A stretch of DNA of 64,000 nt from Streptomyces sp. NBC_01262 (GTDB lineage Bacteria; Actinomycetota; Actinomycetes; Streptomycetales; Streptomycetaceae): contig NZ_CP108462.1 in NCBI RefSeq assembly GCF_036226365.1, forward strand, positions 434,001 through 498,000, in the 5' to 3' direction. The position numbers were made by a program, and so were the translations under genes. Of this stretch, positions 41,981 to 50,936 are shown piece after piece. Numbering within the stretch: position 1 is the first letter of the stretch; each line of letters starts with the position of its first letter. The notes under the pieces were generated by a model. The model ran no database searches. It was not told where the DNA came from and saw only the letters and a list, made by a program, of their open reading frames with translations.

Positions 41981-42713
41981 CCGGATCCGCCGCGGCGGCG
42001 CGCAGGATCATCCGCCCGGCGCGATGGTCTCCACCCGCAGCGAAGCTTCCCCCGTTAGCACGCATGAACGCGATCCTCCCAGCCGGCACTTTGCAACGGC
42101 AACGCCACTTTGGCGCCGTAGCGGATTCACAGGTCCGGCAATCCGCCCACATCGACTACAGTCCGGTGCCGCTAAGCCGAGCCATCGCATCTGCGGGCGG
42201 CACCGGCGGTCACGGTCCGGGAGGCCGGGCCGTGGTGTTTCCGGTTCGTCTGGGTGCCATTGTTGTGCGGCGGTGCAGATGGTGGACGGTTTGCGGGCCG
42301 CTTGGGCGACCCGGTTGGGAATGCTGCCTCGTCGCCCCGGGCCCGCCCGAGAAACGCCCCACCGCCCGCCACGCCGACCCCGGCGCAACGCGCCACCGAC
42401 GCGGGCGCAACATGAGGCGGCCCGGGACGCATCGGGCACGCAACGGGCACGGGAGGGATAAATAGATCTAGACAACTGGGTGTCTGGCTCCCCTGGAAGG
42501 GGGGTGGCTTGACCGTTGTTGACGTCGATGTGCCGCCCTTTCTGACACGCTTCTGGCGCGGACGGCCAGCGTGTGACAGGCAGGGCCGCAGGAGCGGGAG
42601 GAGGCCCGGGCAGGGCAGGGCTCGTGAGTCGCGCCTGCCCGAGCCGGGGCCGCCGATTGAAGCGGTGGCTTGGCCGCTCGGACGGGGTAGTGGCAGCCGG
42701 GGTTCGGAGCGGA
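41981..42713. other. gene-free spacer after the GH29 gene
   Basis: No frame in these 730 bases has a recognisable domain or steady codon bias; several long frames exist only because of high GC. A short AGACA/TGTCT dyad near 42470 and a G-rich tract near 42498 are visible but not assignable. Confidence 0.55.
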
Positions 42714-43961
42714 TCAGTTGTTGGGGCGGGATAGGCGGGCGGTGCTGAAAGTGCGCTCGGCGTTGTCGATCTCGTCGAGTTGCTTGAGGATCTCGGCAGG
42801 GGTCGCTTCGCCGACCGCTTTCTGCAGGAGCGGTGTGCGGTCCAGGAGGGCATCGCGGAGCGGGCGCAGCGGGGCCGGGGCGTGGTGGAAGACCTGTCCG
42901 AGGACGTAGGCGGTTTGGGACTGGCGGGCGGTGTGCGGCTTACGGGGGGCCTCGAAGGCGTCCAGGGCCTGGCGGACCACCGTGAAGTCGGTCAGGTCGA
43001 GCCCGGCGAGGCGGCGGCCGATGAAGTAGCCGTCCTCGGTGGCCATGCCGGCGCCGTAGGCGGCGTAGGGCGAGGTGGGGTGCGCCGCGTCGCCGATGAG
43101 GGTGGCACGGCCTTTGGACCACTGCTTGAGTGGTTTGCGGTCGCGGATCATCCACCGCTGAACATGTGCCGGGTCGGTGGCGGCGATGAGTTGGGGAAGC
43201 GGGTCGGCGAAGCCGCCGCCGAGCGCCGTCGCGGCGGCGTGCAGGTCCCCGGAGAACTCTTCGTCGGCGTCGTGCGCGGTGAGCACCCACCACTGGAAGC
43301 CGTCGCGTCCCTTGTTGCGGATGGCCGTCCAACTGCCTTGCGTGGTGCGGTTGTGGGAGAGGATGCACAGGCCTGGCGGCGCCACGACGGTCTCGTCGAA
43401 GGTGTAGCCACCGAAGATGTGCAGGTTGTGCTCACGCTTGAGGCTGTCCCCCCACAGGGTGCGTCGGACCAGCGAGTCGATGCCGTCGGCGCCGATGACG
43501 ACGTCGGCCTCGTGGATCCGGCCGTCGGCCAGGTGCAGGCGTACGCCGCTCTCGTCCTGCTCGACGCGTTCCACGGTGTGGTTGACCTGCAGGATGCCCG
43601 GGGGAAGGGCGGCCAGGAGCCGTTCGTAGAGCTCGGGGCGGAGCAGGCCGATGAATCCGCCGCCGTAGTCGCGGACGATGTCGGCGGGGAGCTTGACCAG
43701 GACGCGGCGGTGGCCGCGAGCGTTGCGGAACTCGGTCCGGCAGGGGGCGCCGAAGTCGTCGATGTTCACGCCGAGGAGGCCGAGTGCCTTGATGGGGGCG
43801 GGCCACAGGTTGAGGATGTTGCCGGCCGGTCTGGCCTGGGGGTAGCGCTCGAAGAGGACGACGTCGTGACCGGTCTGGTGTACGGACAGGGCGGCTGCCA
43901 TGCCGCCTGGGCCGGCTCCGATGACGGCCACGCGGCCTCGGCGGGCGGGGGATGTGCTCAT
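42714..43961 (-). CDS. FAD-dependent monooxygenase
   Basis: A 415-residue class A flavoprotein; ATG 43961 after AGGGA. The FAD loop is VAVIGAGPGGMAAALSVHQ, the DG motif VVIGADGIDSLVRRTLW and the GD motif RATLIGDAAHPTSPYAAYG. It belongs to the salicylate/zeaxanthin-epoxidase-like group that hydroxylates aromatic or polyketide compounds. It is downstream of a small ABM monooxygenase gene and both are divergent from a TetR gene, a layout common for inducible detoxification or antibiotic-modifying pairs. The substrate is unknown; it is not closely similar to the monooxygenase at 10433. Confidence 0.9.
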   Translation of the reverse strand: MSTSPARRGRVAVIGAGPGGMAAALSVHQTGHDVVLFERYPQARPAGNILNLWPAPIKALGLLGVNIDDFGAPCRTEFRNARGHRRVLVKLPADIVRDYGGGFIGLLRPELYERLLAALPPGILQVNHTVERVEQDESGVRLHLADGRIHEADVVIGADGIDSLVRRTLWGDSLKREHNLHIFGGYTFDETVVAPPGLCILSHNRTTQGSWTAIRNKGRDGFQWWVLTAHDADEEFSGDLHAAATALGGGFADPLPQLIAATDPAHVQRWMIRDRKPLKQWSKGRATLIGDAAHPTSPYAAYGAGMATEDGYFIGRRLAGLDLTDFTVVRQALDAFEAPRKPHTARQSQTAYVLGQVFHHAPAPLRPLRDALLDRTPLLQKAVGEATPAEILKQLDEIDNAERTFSTARLSRPNN

Positions 43962-43996
43962 GGTGGGTGTCCCTGAAGTCGTAAGCCGTAAGGGTC

Positions 43997-44290
43997 TCAG
44001 CCGGGGTCGGCGACCTGGTGGATCGCCAGGGTGGGTGCCGTCTCGACCAGGCCCGGTGCCAGGGCGAGGAAGGCGTGGGTGTGGGCGTGGTCCATGTGCT
44101 CGTCGAGGGCGTCCTGGCTGTCCCAGATCTCGACGCTGACGATGGTGTGCTCGTCGTCCAGGTCGGCGTAGAAGCCGTAGGAGTGACAGCCCCGGTCGCC
44201 GCGAGTCGCCCGGGACATCGCTCGTGCCGCGGCCGCCAGTTCGGGACGCCGGCCGGGAGCCGCCCTGGCGCTGCCGATCACGATGATCAC
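43997..44290 (-). CDS. ABM-family (YgiN-like) small monooxygenase
   Basis: A 97-residue ferredoxin-fold protein with a GTG start after GGGAGG. The ABM pattern is clear: an N-terminal strand IIVIGSARAAPGRR, the central RGDRGCHSYGFYADLDDEH, then WDSQDALDEHMDHAHTHAFL. Members are cofactor-free dimers acting on quinones or polyketides, or regulators of such enzymes. It lies 35 bases upstream of the flavin monooxygenase gene and shares its promoter, controlled by the divergent TetR protein. Confidence 0.9.
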   Translation of the reverse strand: MIIVIGSARAAPGRRPELAAAARAMSRATRGDRGCHSYGFYADLDDEHTIVSVEIWDSQDALDEHMDHAHTHAFLALAPGLVETAPTLAIHQVADPG

Positions 44291-44318
44291 GACTGCCTCC
44301 CGGTATGTTGGCGAAGTA

Positions 44319-44340
44319 AACCGTAGCGGGCACTACGGTT
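44319..44340. promoter_or_regulatory. TetR operator, 22-base dyad
   Basis: AACCGTAG (44319-44326) and CTACGGTT (44333-44340) form a perfect inverted repeat with a 6-base spacer in the divergent gap. It is 29 bases from the ABM start and 86 from the TetR start, so one dimer or dimer pair could repress both genes. Confidence 0.75.
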
Positions 44341-44425
44341 ATGCGAGGATCACCCCGCGCCCCGAGGGATGTCAATGGGTTACGACGATGTTTCCGGCCG
44401 GACGGCCGTCAGGGAGGATGGCGTC

Positions 44426-45067
44426 GTGACCGACACCGACAGCGAGATGACAATCCGGCCGCCGCGCCAGGAACGGACCCGGCAGTCATGGGCCCGGGTC
44501 CTCGACGCAGGCGTCGCCCTCGTCGAGGAGGGCGGGTACGAGGCCTTCACCATCGCCGCCGTCTGCGAGCGCGCCCAGGTCGCCCCGCGTGCCATCTACG
44601 ACCGGACGACCAGCAAGGACGCCCTCTTCCTCGCTGTCTACGAGCACGGCATGAGCCGGCTCGTGGCCGACCAGGAGATCTTCGACCGACCCGCACGTTG
44701 GGCCGGCCTCGACGCGCCCCAGCTGGTCACGGCGGCCGTCACCGAACTCGCCGCGGTCTTCGAACGGTACGCACCGTTCCTCAAGTCGGTCGTCCTCCTG
44801 TCCGGCGCCCACCCCGAGGTCTACCGCCGCGGCCGAGACCATGTGCAGCACCTGGCCGACCAGTTCACCGCCGTGGTTCTCGGGGCCGAGCCGGAGATCA
44901 CCCACCCCGATCCCGAGACCGCCGTACGCCTGTGCTTCAGCACCGTCTTCGCCGCACTGGTGATGCGGGTCAGCTACGGGCCGGACTTCGCCGCCCCCGC
45001 CGCCGACCAGCCCGCATTCCTGCGGCACCTCGCCGAGACGGCGGTCAGGTATCTCCTCGCGGCGTAG
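44426..45067 (+). CDS. TetR-family transcriptional regulator
   Basis: A 213-residue regulator; GTG 44426 preceded by AGGGAGG at 8 bases is preferred over upstream codons. The HTH (about 20-65) has RQSWARVLDAGVALVEEGG then EAFTIAAVCERAQVAPRAIY. The all-helical C-terminal domain (about 80-210) has no further motif. It is divergent from the ABM and flavin monooxygenase genes, with a 22-base dyad between. It is probably a ligand-released repressor of that pair and of itself. Confidence 0.92.
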   Translation: MTDTDSEMTIRPPRQERTRQSWARVLDAGVALVEEGGYEAFTIAAVCERAQVAPRAIYDRTTSKDALFLAVYEHGMSRLVADQEIFDRPARWAGLDAPQLVTAAVTELAAVFERYAPFLKSVVLLSGAHPEVYRRGRDHVQHLADQFTAVVLGAEPEITHPDPETAVRLCFSTVFAALVMRVSYGPDFAAPAADQPAFLRHLAETAVRYLLAA

Positions 45068-45168
45068 GCGCCATCCTCCGTAGTGCCGCGGCTTGCCGGT
45101 CGAGGCAAACCTTGACGGTCAAGCCGGACGGTCAAGCCGGCTGCCGACCCTCGCCCCTGCGTCCCGAC

Positions 45169-45678
45169 TCACCTCAGTCCGCTGTCGGCTGCGCCGTCTT
45201 CGAGCCCGAGCCCGAGTCCACGCATGGGGCACTGGCGGACTGGCTTGGTCATTTCCCTTCGGCGCGACGCTCGCGGGAGACGGCGTAAGCGTGGCTGCGG
45301 AACGAGAGGACCGGGTCGTCTGACAGTTCGATGCCGGGGGTGATGCGGGTGGTGAAGCAGCAGGGTCTGCGTGCCCATCACGTTGGTGGCCAGGAAGGCG
45401 CTTGTGGCGTAGAAGCTGCGGTCGACGTGGGATTCGGCGGCGAAGTGCACCACGGCGTCGTGCTGGTGGACCAGCTGGTCCATCAGCGGCCGGTCGAGGA
45501 TGTCTCCCTCGACGAAGGTCGGTTTCGGCGACAGGAACGCCTCGCCCAGGTTGTGGATGTGCCCCGCGTAGGTGAGTGCGTCGAGGACGGTCACCCGGCC
45601 GATGTCATCGGCGGGCACGATGCGCTTGACGAAGTGCGAGCCGATGAATCCGGCTCCGCCGGTGACGAGTACGTCCAT
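45169..45678 (-). pseudogene. dTDP-glucose 4,6-dehydratase, N-terminal fragment fused to unrelated sequence
   Basis: From ATG 45678 the first about 108 residues are a normal RmlB-type start: MDVLVTGGAGFIGSHFVKRI, LDALTYAGH, VEGDILDR and VVHFAAESHVDRSF. Near 45355 similarity stops, before the catalytic TDEVYG and YxxxK. The frame continues to 45169 as low-complexity Arg/Pro sequence, while an adjacent frame encodes a different tail (DDPVLSFRSHAYAVSRER). The dehydratase is truncated and inactive. It lies in a stretch of gene fragments (45.1-46.5 kb). Confidence 0.75.
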
Positions 45679-46125
45679 GGCGGTGGACCAATCTGGGAGG
45701 GCGGGAGATCGTCCGGCAGGCCGCGATGATGTGGTCAAGGCAGTGGGCTCATGGCCCGGTGAGGAAGACGCCCGTAGCCGCCCCGGGACGGCGTACGGCC
45801 TACCTCGGCGGGAACGGCAGATGGGACTCAGCGGTGGGTGATGTGTCCAGGGCGGTGCTCACTGGCGTCTCCAACGGCTGCGGTCTGGGTGGAGCCCGCC
45901 GCGCACGGCCCGGGTTGTTTCTCCCTGGGATGCACGGCGGGGTAGCGCGGCCTGCCCGCTGCCAGGGCCAGGCCCACCGCCCCCGAAGGGGCGGCGTGAT
46001 GCGCTGTCCCCGGTGCCCAAGGTAGGTCACGGGCACCGGGGACAGCGGTCTATGCAGCGGCGGGAACGGCGGCTGGAGGGCGTGGGTCTCGGTGAATGAG
46101 CGGGTCCCGGGCTGGCGGTCAGACC

Positions 46126-46252
46126 TCATGCAGCCCTCCTGGCGGGGAGGGACATGGTGGCCCAGATGGTCGTGCCGCCAAGGTCGTTGGTGCGCCACCC
46201 GCAGTCCTTGGCGAGCGCGCGAACGATCAGCAGGCCCCGGCCGTCCTCGCCA
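46126..46252 (-). pseudogene. RsbW-like anti-sigma/ATP-binding protein, C-terminal remnant
   Basis: Read on the minus strand: EDGRGLLIVRALAKDCGWRT, then DLGGTTIWATMSLPARR and a stop at 46126. GRGLLIVRALA and GTTIWA are the G2-box helix and closing strand of the small HATPase_c proteins abundant in Streptomyces. The N-terminal part is absent. Confidence 0.7.
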
Positions 46253-46261
46253 CCCGCCCCG

Positions 46262-46445
46262 TCTACCCGTACCGGCCATCGCCGTCGACACCACCGGCGG
46301 CCCGACGGACCAGGCCGCCAGCTACACCGCCCAACCCGGCACCCGGCTCGGCACCCTGAACTGGCTCTGCTCCTTCCGCTCCGGCTACGAGACGGTCAGC
46401 GGCTGGGTCGACGGCCAGTGGATCACCAGGCCCGGCAAGAACTGA
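46262..46445 (+). pseudogene. C-terminal fragment of an unidentified small protein
   Basis: The frame reads AIAVDTTGGPTDQAASYTAQ then TRLGTLNWLCSFRSGYETVS and a stop at 46445. It has protein-like composition and a strong hairpin right after the stop, but no start; its upstream part is antisense to the anti-sigma remnant. The family is not recognised. Confidence 0.4.
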
Positions 46446-46450
46446 CCGCG

Positions 46451-46494
46451 TGACGGCAGTTCTCCCGGGTGCCGATCCGGGAGAACTGCCGTCA
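46451..46494. terminator. perfect 18-bp hairpin
   Basis: TGACGGCAGTTCTCCCGG (46451-46468) and CCGGGAGAACTGCCGTCA (46477-46494) pair without mismatch around an 8-base loop. It follows the fragment ending at 46445 and could also stop minus-strand transcription from the GH3 operon. Confidence 0.75.
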
Positions 46495-46582
46495 GCTGTC
46501 CCAGATCGGCCGGCTTGTCGAACCGCGTCCAAGGCGGCGATGCGGGCGGATCCGGACACGACGGACTGCATGGTGGCAACTT

Positions 46583-46620
46583 CTGTGGGACGGGCGGCCG
46601 GAGGACGCGGCGTCCCACAG
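46583..46620 (-). terminator. terminator of the GH3 operon
   Basis: CTGTGGGACG (46583-46592) pairs with CGTCCCACAG (46611-46620), 7 bases beyond the GH3 stop on the minus strand. The 10-bp stem has an 18-base loop. Confidence 0.6.
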
Positions 46621-46627
46621 GGGCAGG

Positions 46628-48976
46628 TCAGTCCCGCAGCACCGTGACGGGGGTGGTCATGGTGCGGGTGTGGTCGACGGTGCGCGCGTCTCCGTGCAGG
46701 GTCGCGTGTGCGGCGATACCGGGGTCACCGGCCGACCGGGCAACGGTGAGTGTGATGTCGCCGGGTTCTACGCGGCGGCGCAGGTCCCGCCCGGTGAAGC
46801 TGGTCATGTCCGTGTGGACCTCGAACTCCACGACCCGGGTCTCGCCGGCTTCGAGGTCGACGCGGGTGAAGCCGATCAGCTGCCGGACGGGACGGGTGAC
46901 CGAGGCGACCGGGTCGGTGAGGTACAGCTGGGGCACACAAGTGCCCGCGCGGGAGCCGGTGTTGGAGACCGTGGCCCGCACGGTGATCGTCGCGTCGACG
47001 GCCACGGCCGCTTCGTCGGCGTATACGTCCTCGATCTCGAAGGTCGTGTACGACAGGCCGTGCCCGAACGGGAACGCGGGGGTGGGATCGATGTTGCTCA
47101 CGCCGTCGCTCTTGAGGGCGAGCGGGGGCGCCAGGTAGGTGCCGGGCTGGCCGGCCGTGTCACCCGGGATCTGGACGGGCAGGTGTCCGGAGGGGTTGAC
47201 GCGGCCGGACAGAACACCGGCGATCGCCGCCGATCCCTCCTCACCTGGGAAGAAGGACTGCAGTGTCGCCTCCGCCCGCCGGGCGTGCCGGCCGATCGCG
47301 TAAGGGCGGCCCGAGAGTACGACGAGGACGGTCCGGTGGGCCGCGTCGAGTACAGCCTCGACCAGATCCTCCTGTACTCCGGGGAGCGTCAGCGTGCCGA
47401 CGTCACAGCCCTCGCCCGACGTGCCTTCCCCGAACATCCCGGAGCGGTCGCCGACGACGAGGACCGTCAGGTCGGCCGACGCGGCCGCGGTCACGGCCGC
47501 TTCGATGCCGCTGCGGTCGTCCCCGGTGACCGCGCACCCGGCCTCATGGCTCACCACGATGCCGGGGAACTCCTGCCGGATGCCTTCGAGCACCGTGGGG
47601 GCGTCGATCCCCAGAGTGGTGTCGGGGTGGTGGGGCAGCACGTGGTTGGGGAAGGAGTAGCAGCCGAACAGGCAGCGGGCGTCGTCGGCCACGGGGCCGA
47701 TGACGGCGATGGATCGCGGGGCGGCGAGCGGAAGGACGCCCGAGGCGTTGTCGAGCAGGACGACGGATTCCTCGGCCAGGCGGCGGGCCGTCCTGCGGTT
47801 GTGGAGGGAGTCGAAGTCCGCGGGGGCCGTGTACTGCCCGGGTTTCCAGCCGGGATCGAGGAGGCCGAGTTCGGCCTTCTGCGTCAGCACCCGCAGGACC
47901 GAACGGTCGAGCACGTCGGCGGAGACACGGCCGTCCTCCAGCTGGGCACGCAGCGGTTCCCCGTATCCGTGGGTGTGGGGCAGTTCGACGTCGAGCCCGG
48001 CCCGCAGGGCGGAGCCCGCCGCGTCGGCGACGTCGGCCGCCACATGGTGCATGGAGGCGAGGAAGGCGACCGCCCAGTAGTCGGAGACCACGGTGCCCTC
48101 GAATCCCCAGCGGTCACGCAGCAGCGTGGTGAGGAGCGTCTCGTCCGCGGCGCAGGGCACGCCGTCGATGTCGTTGTAGGCGTTCATCACCGAGCGGACG
48201 CGACCGGTGACCACGGCCTTCTCGAACGGCGGAAGGATCACGTCGGCCAGTTCGCGCGGCCCGAGGGCGGCCGGGGCGTGGTTGCGTGCCGCCCGGGAGG
48301 TGGAGTAGCCGGCGAAGTGCTTCAGCGTGCCGACGACGCCGGCCGACTGAAGACCCCGCACGTAGGACAGCCCGAGCTCCGAGACGAGGTAGGGGTCCTC
48401 GCCGAGGGTCTCCTCCACCCGGCCCCAGCGGTAGTCGCGTACGACGTCCAGGACGGGCGCCAGTCCCTGGTGGACGCCGACGGCAGCCATGTCCGAGCCG
48501 ATGGCCGCGGCCATCTGGTGCACGAGCTCGGGGTTCCAGGTGGCCGCCCAGGCAAGGGGGGTCGGGTAGACCGTGGCCTGCCAGGTGAAGAACCCGGTGA
48601 GGCACTCCTCGTGGGCGAGGGCGGGGATGCCGAACCGGTTCGCCGCTACCACCCGGGCCTGCAGCTCCACCAGGCGCTCGCGCCCGTCCTCGGGGGTGAC
48701 CGGCGCGGTGCCGAACACCCGGGTCAGCTGTCCGAGGCCGTCGATGATCGCCTCGTCGAAACTGTCGGCGCCCCGGAAGGTGTCCTGCATGGGAGCGACG
48801 TCGCCGCCCGCGTCATGGCCCGGCCAGCTGCTGCCGAGCTGCGCGATCTTCTCGGACGTGGTCATGGCGTCGAGCAAGGCCCGGGCGCGCTCGGGTGCGG
48901 GCAGGGTGGGGTCGCTCCACAGCCCGGTCGTCGGGCGCTCCTCGCTGATCGTCAAGGGATCATCCGTTTCTGTCAC
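46628..48976 (-). CDS. GH3 beta-glycosidase
   Basis: A 782-residue enzyme; GTG 48976 (VTETDDPLTISEERP) is the most natural start, though the ribosome site is weak. The barrel has TPLAWAATWNPEL, VHQGLAPVLDVVRDYRWGRVEE, the KHFAGYS segment and the nucleophile Asp in GTVVSDYWAVAFL (about residue 300). The alpha/beta sandwich and a C-terminal fibronectin-III-like domain follow (GHGLSYTTFE onward). There is no signal peptide, so it acts inside the cell on imported oligosaccharides as a beta-glucosidase or beta-xylosidase. It is last in the importer operon; the 195-base gap before it shows no gene. Confidence 0.9.
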   Translation of the reverse strand: MTETDDPLTISEERPTTGLWSDPTLPAPERARALLDAMTTSEKIAQLGSSWPGHDAGGDVAPMQDTFRGADSFDEAIIDGLGQLTRVFGTAPVTPEDGRERLVELQARVVAANRFGIPALAHEECLTGFFTWQATVYPTPLAWAATWNPELVHQMAAAIGSDMAAVGVHQGLAPVLDVVRDYRWGRVEETLGEDPYLVSELGLSYVRGLQSAGVVGTLKHFAGYSTSRAARNHAPAALGPRELADVILPPFEKAVVTGRVRSVMNAYNDIDGVPCAADETLLTTLLRDRWGFEGTVVSDYWAVAFLASMHHVAADVADAAGSALRAGLDVELPHTHGYGEPLRAQLEDGRVSADVLDRSVLRVLTQKAELGLLDPGWKPGQYTAPADFDSLHNRRTARRLAEESVVLLDNASGVLPLAAPRSIAVIGPVADDARCLFGCYSFPNHVLPHHPDTTLGIDAPTVLEGIRQEFPGIVVSHEAGCAVTGDDRSGIEAAVTAAASADLTVLVVGDRSGMFGEGTSGEGCDVGTLTLPGVQEDLVEAVLDAAHRTVLVVLSGRPYAIGRHARRAEATLQSFFPGEEGSAAIAGVLSGRVNPSGHLPVQIPGDTAGQPGTYLAPPLALKSDGVSNIDPTPAFPFGHGLSYTTFEIEDVYADEAAVAVDATITVRATVSNTGSRAGTCVPQLYLTDPVASVTRPVRQLIGFTRVDLEAGETRVVEFEVHTDMTSFTGRDLRRRVEPGDITLTVARSAGDPGIAAHATLHGDARTVDHTRTMTTPVTVLRD

Positions 48977-49171
48977 AGGTGCCGCGAGCGGCGTGGTCGG
49001 ACAAGTCGAAGAAGGCGGAGCGGGCAGGCCGGACGGGAGTCGGGCCCGGGCAGCGGCCCGGGGGAGCGGGCACGCGTGAGGTACCGGGAGGAGGCTGGTA
49101 CTCGGCACCTGGCGGTGCCCGGGCCCGGCTTGGGGCGCCGTCCCGTCAGATCGGGCGGGACAGCGGTACCG

Positions 49172-49990
49172 TCACTTGCCGCCGGCTCCCATCAGGCCGG
49201 CGACCAGGGCGCGTCGGGCGAAGAGGTAGACGACGAGGATCGGCACCGCGGACATCAGCACCGCGGCCAGAAGGGCCGGGACGTTGGCCCCGTACTCGGA
49301 GACGAAGTTGTACAGGCCCGGCGTCACGAGCTTCGTTTCCTCGGACTGGGTCATGATCAGGGGGAACAGGAAGCCGTTCCAGGCCTGCAGGGCGGTGAAG
49401 ACACAGGCGGTCGCGATGGACGACTTCGACATCGGGATGACCAGGGTCAGCAGGGTCCGGGCCGGGTTCGCGCCGTCCAGGGCCATGGCCTCGTACAACT
49501 CGTTGGAGATGTCCCGCATCCCGCCGCTGAGGACCAGCACGGTCACCGGCAGCGCGAAGGCCGCGGTGGGCAGGATGACTCCCCACAGGGTGTCGTAGAG
49601 GCCGAGGTCGTTGATGAGGAGGAAGAGCGGGATGATGACCGCCTGGGAGGGGATCGCCAGGCCCAGCAGGAAGAGGCGGAACACTCCCTTGGTTACCCAG
49701 CCCCGGCCGCGGACGACCGCGTAGCTGATCGGGACGGCGAGCACGAGCACGATGGCGACGGTGGCCACGGCGACGATGACGGTGTTCCAGATGTAGTGCA
49801 GGAACCCGCTGTCCACAACGGTGGTGAAGTTCTCCCACGTCAGCGCGGAGGGGATCGAGATCGGTCCCCTGTCGGTGTACTTCGTCTGCGGCTGCACCGC
49901 GGTGTTCAGCAGCGCGTACAGCGGGACGCCGATGATCACCAGCCAGACGAAGGCGGCGGCGCCGGCGAGGTAGTTCGGGCGCGTCCTCAC
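49172..49990 (-). CDS. carbohydrate ABC transporter permease (MalG type)
   Basis: A 272-residue permease with six hydrophobic segments and the EAA loop ELYEAMALDGANPARTLLTLVIP near residue 175. GTG start overlapping the preceding permease stop (GTGA). It forms a CUT1 importer with the permease and lipoprotein encoded upstream. No ATPase gene is nearby, so a shared MsiK-type ATPase elsewhere in the genome is expected, as in other Streptomyces oligosaccharide importers. Confidence 0.93.
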   Translation of the reverse strand: MRTRPNYLAGAAAFVWLVIIGVPLYALLNTAVQPQTKYTDRGPISIPSALTWENFTTVVDSGFLHYIWNTVIVAVATVAIVLVLAVPISYAVVRGRGWVTKGVFRLFLLGLAIPSQAVIIPLFLLINDLGLYDTLWGVILPTAAFALPVTVLVLSGGMRDISNELYEAMALDGANPARTLLTLVIPMSKSSIATACVFTALQAWNGFLFPLIMTQSEETKLVTPGLYNFVSEYGANVPALLAAVLMSAVPILVVYLFARRALVAGLMGAGGK

Positions 49991-50922
49991 AGACCCTCCA
50001 GCGTGCTGCTCATCTTGTCGTATCCGCTGAGCTTCGTGAGAAGCACCGAGGCACCGGTGGCCAGCAGCAGCAGGAAGCTCGCGATGGCGCTCGCGTAGCC
50101 GTAGTCGTACGTCCGGAAGGCGGTCTGGTACATCGAGAAGGGCAGGATCGAGGTGTCCGTGCCGGGACCGCCATTGGTCAGCAGCAGGACGATGTCGAAG
50201 GCCGTGAGCCCGCCGATGACCATGAAGGTGGTCGAGGTGATGATCGTGTTGCGCAGCTGGGGAAGGGTGATGTGGAGGAACTGCCGCACCCGTCCCGCGC
50301 CGTCGATCTCCGCCGCCTGGTAGAGCGTGTGCGGGATGGAGCGGGCGGCGCCCTGGTAGAGCAGGCTGTGGAAGGGGATGAACTGCCAGCTGGTGACCAG
50401 GACGAGGCAGGCGACCGCGCCCTGCTGGGTGCCGAGCGGATTACTGCTGCCGAACAACCAGTCGAACTTCGACGGCAGGCCGAAGTTGGGGTCGAGCAGC
50501 TGGCGCCACATGATGGCCGTGGCCGCCGTGGACAGCAGCAGCGGCAGGAAGAAGATCGCCGACAGGACGGCACGGTTGCGCTGACTGCCGGCCGCCCACA
50601 CCCCCAGCAGGATGCTGATCGGCGCCTGTACCGCGATGTTCCCGACCAGCAGGACACCGGTGGCGAGGGTGGACTGCCGGACCTGGCTGTCGCCGAGGAA
50701 GCGCGACCAGTTGTCCAGGCCCGTGAACTCCGGCGGGTTCAGGCCGTCCCAGTGGGTGAGGGAGAGGTAGAGCACCCCCACCATCGGCGCGACCGCGAAG
50801 ACGAGGAAGAACAGCAGCCCGGGGACCGCCCAGGCCACGCCGGGCCGCTCCAGAGTCGGAGGAGCGGCCCGATCGCGTACCCGAACCCTGCTCACGGGCC
50901 GCGATGTCGTTGCGGAGACCAC
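49987..50922 (-). CDS. carbohydrate ABC transporter permease (MalF type)
   Basis: A 311-residue inner-membrane protein with GTG start. After a basic N-terminus come six to seven hydrophobic segments and the EAA loop TLYQAAEIDGAGRVRQFLHITLPQL near residue 205. LTHWDGLNPPEFTGLDNWSRF is the usual segment after the first helix. It pairs with the next gene product to make the pore of a CUT1 oligosaccharide importer. The gene lies 14 bases after the binding-protein stop. Confidence 0.93.
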   Translation of the reverse strand: MVSATTSRPVSRVRVRDRAAPPTLERPGVAWAVPGLLFFLVFAVAPMVGVLYLSLTHWDGLNPPEFTGLDNWSRFLGDSQVRQSTLATGVLLVGNIAVQAPISILLGVWAAGSQRNRAVLSAIFFLPLLLSTAATAIMWRQLLDPNFGLPSKFDWLFGSSNPLGTQQGAVACLVLVTSWQFIPFHSLLYQGAARSIPHTLYQAAEIDGAGRVRQFLHITLPQLRNTIITSTTFMVIGGLTAFDIVLLLTNGGPGTDTSILPFSMYQTAFRTYDYGYASAIASFLLLLATGASVLLTKLSGYDKMSSTLEGL

Positions 50923-50936
50923 GTGGACTCGCCTTC

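Noticed and set aside
42008..42853. Minus-strand frame in the spacer after GH29
   Set aside because: Pro/Arg/Ser-rich, overlaps the end of the monooxygenase gene in another frame and has no motif.
46469..50098. 1209-codon plus-strand frame opposite the GH3 and permease genes
   Set aside because: Pure antisense shadow; the minus strand has complete GH3 and ABC permease motifs.
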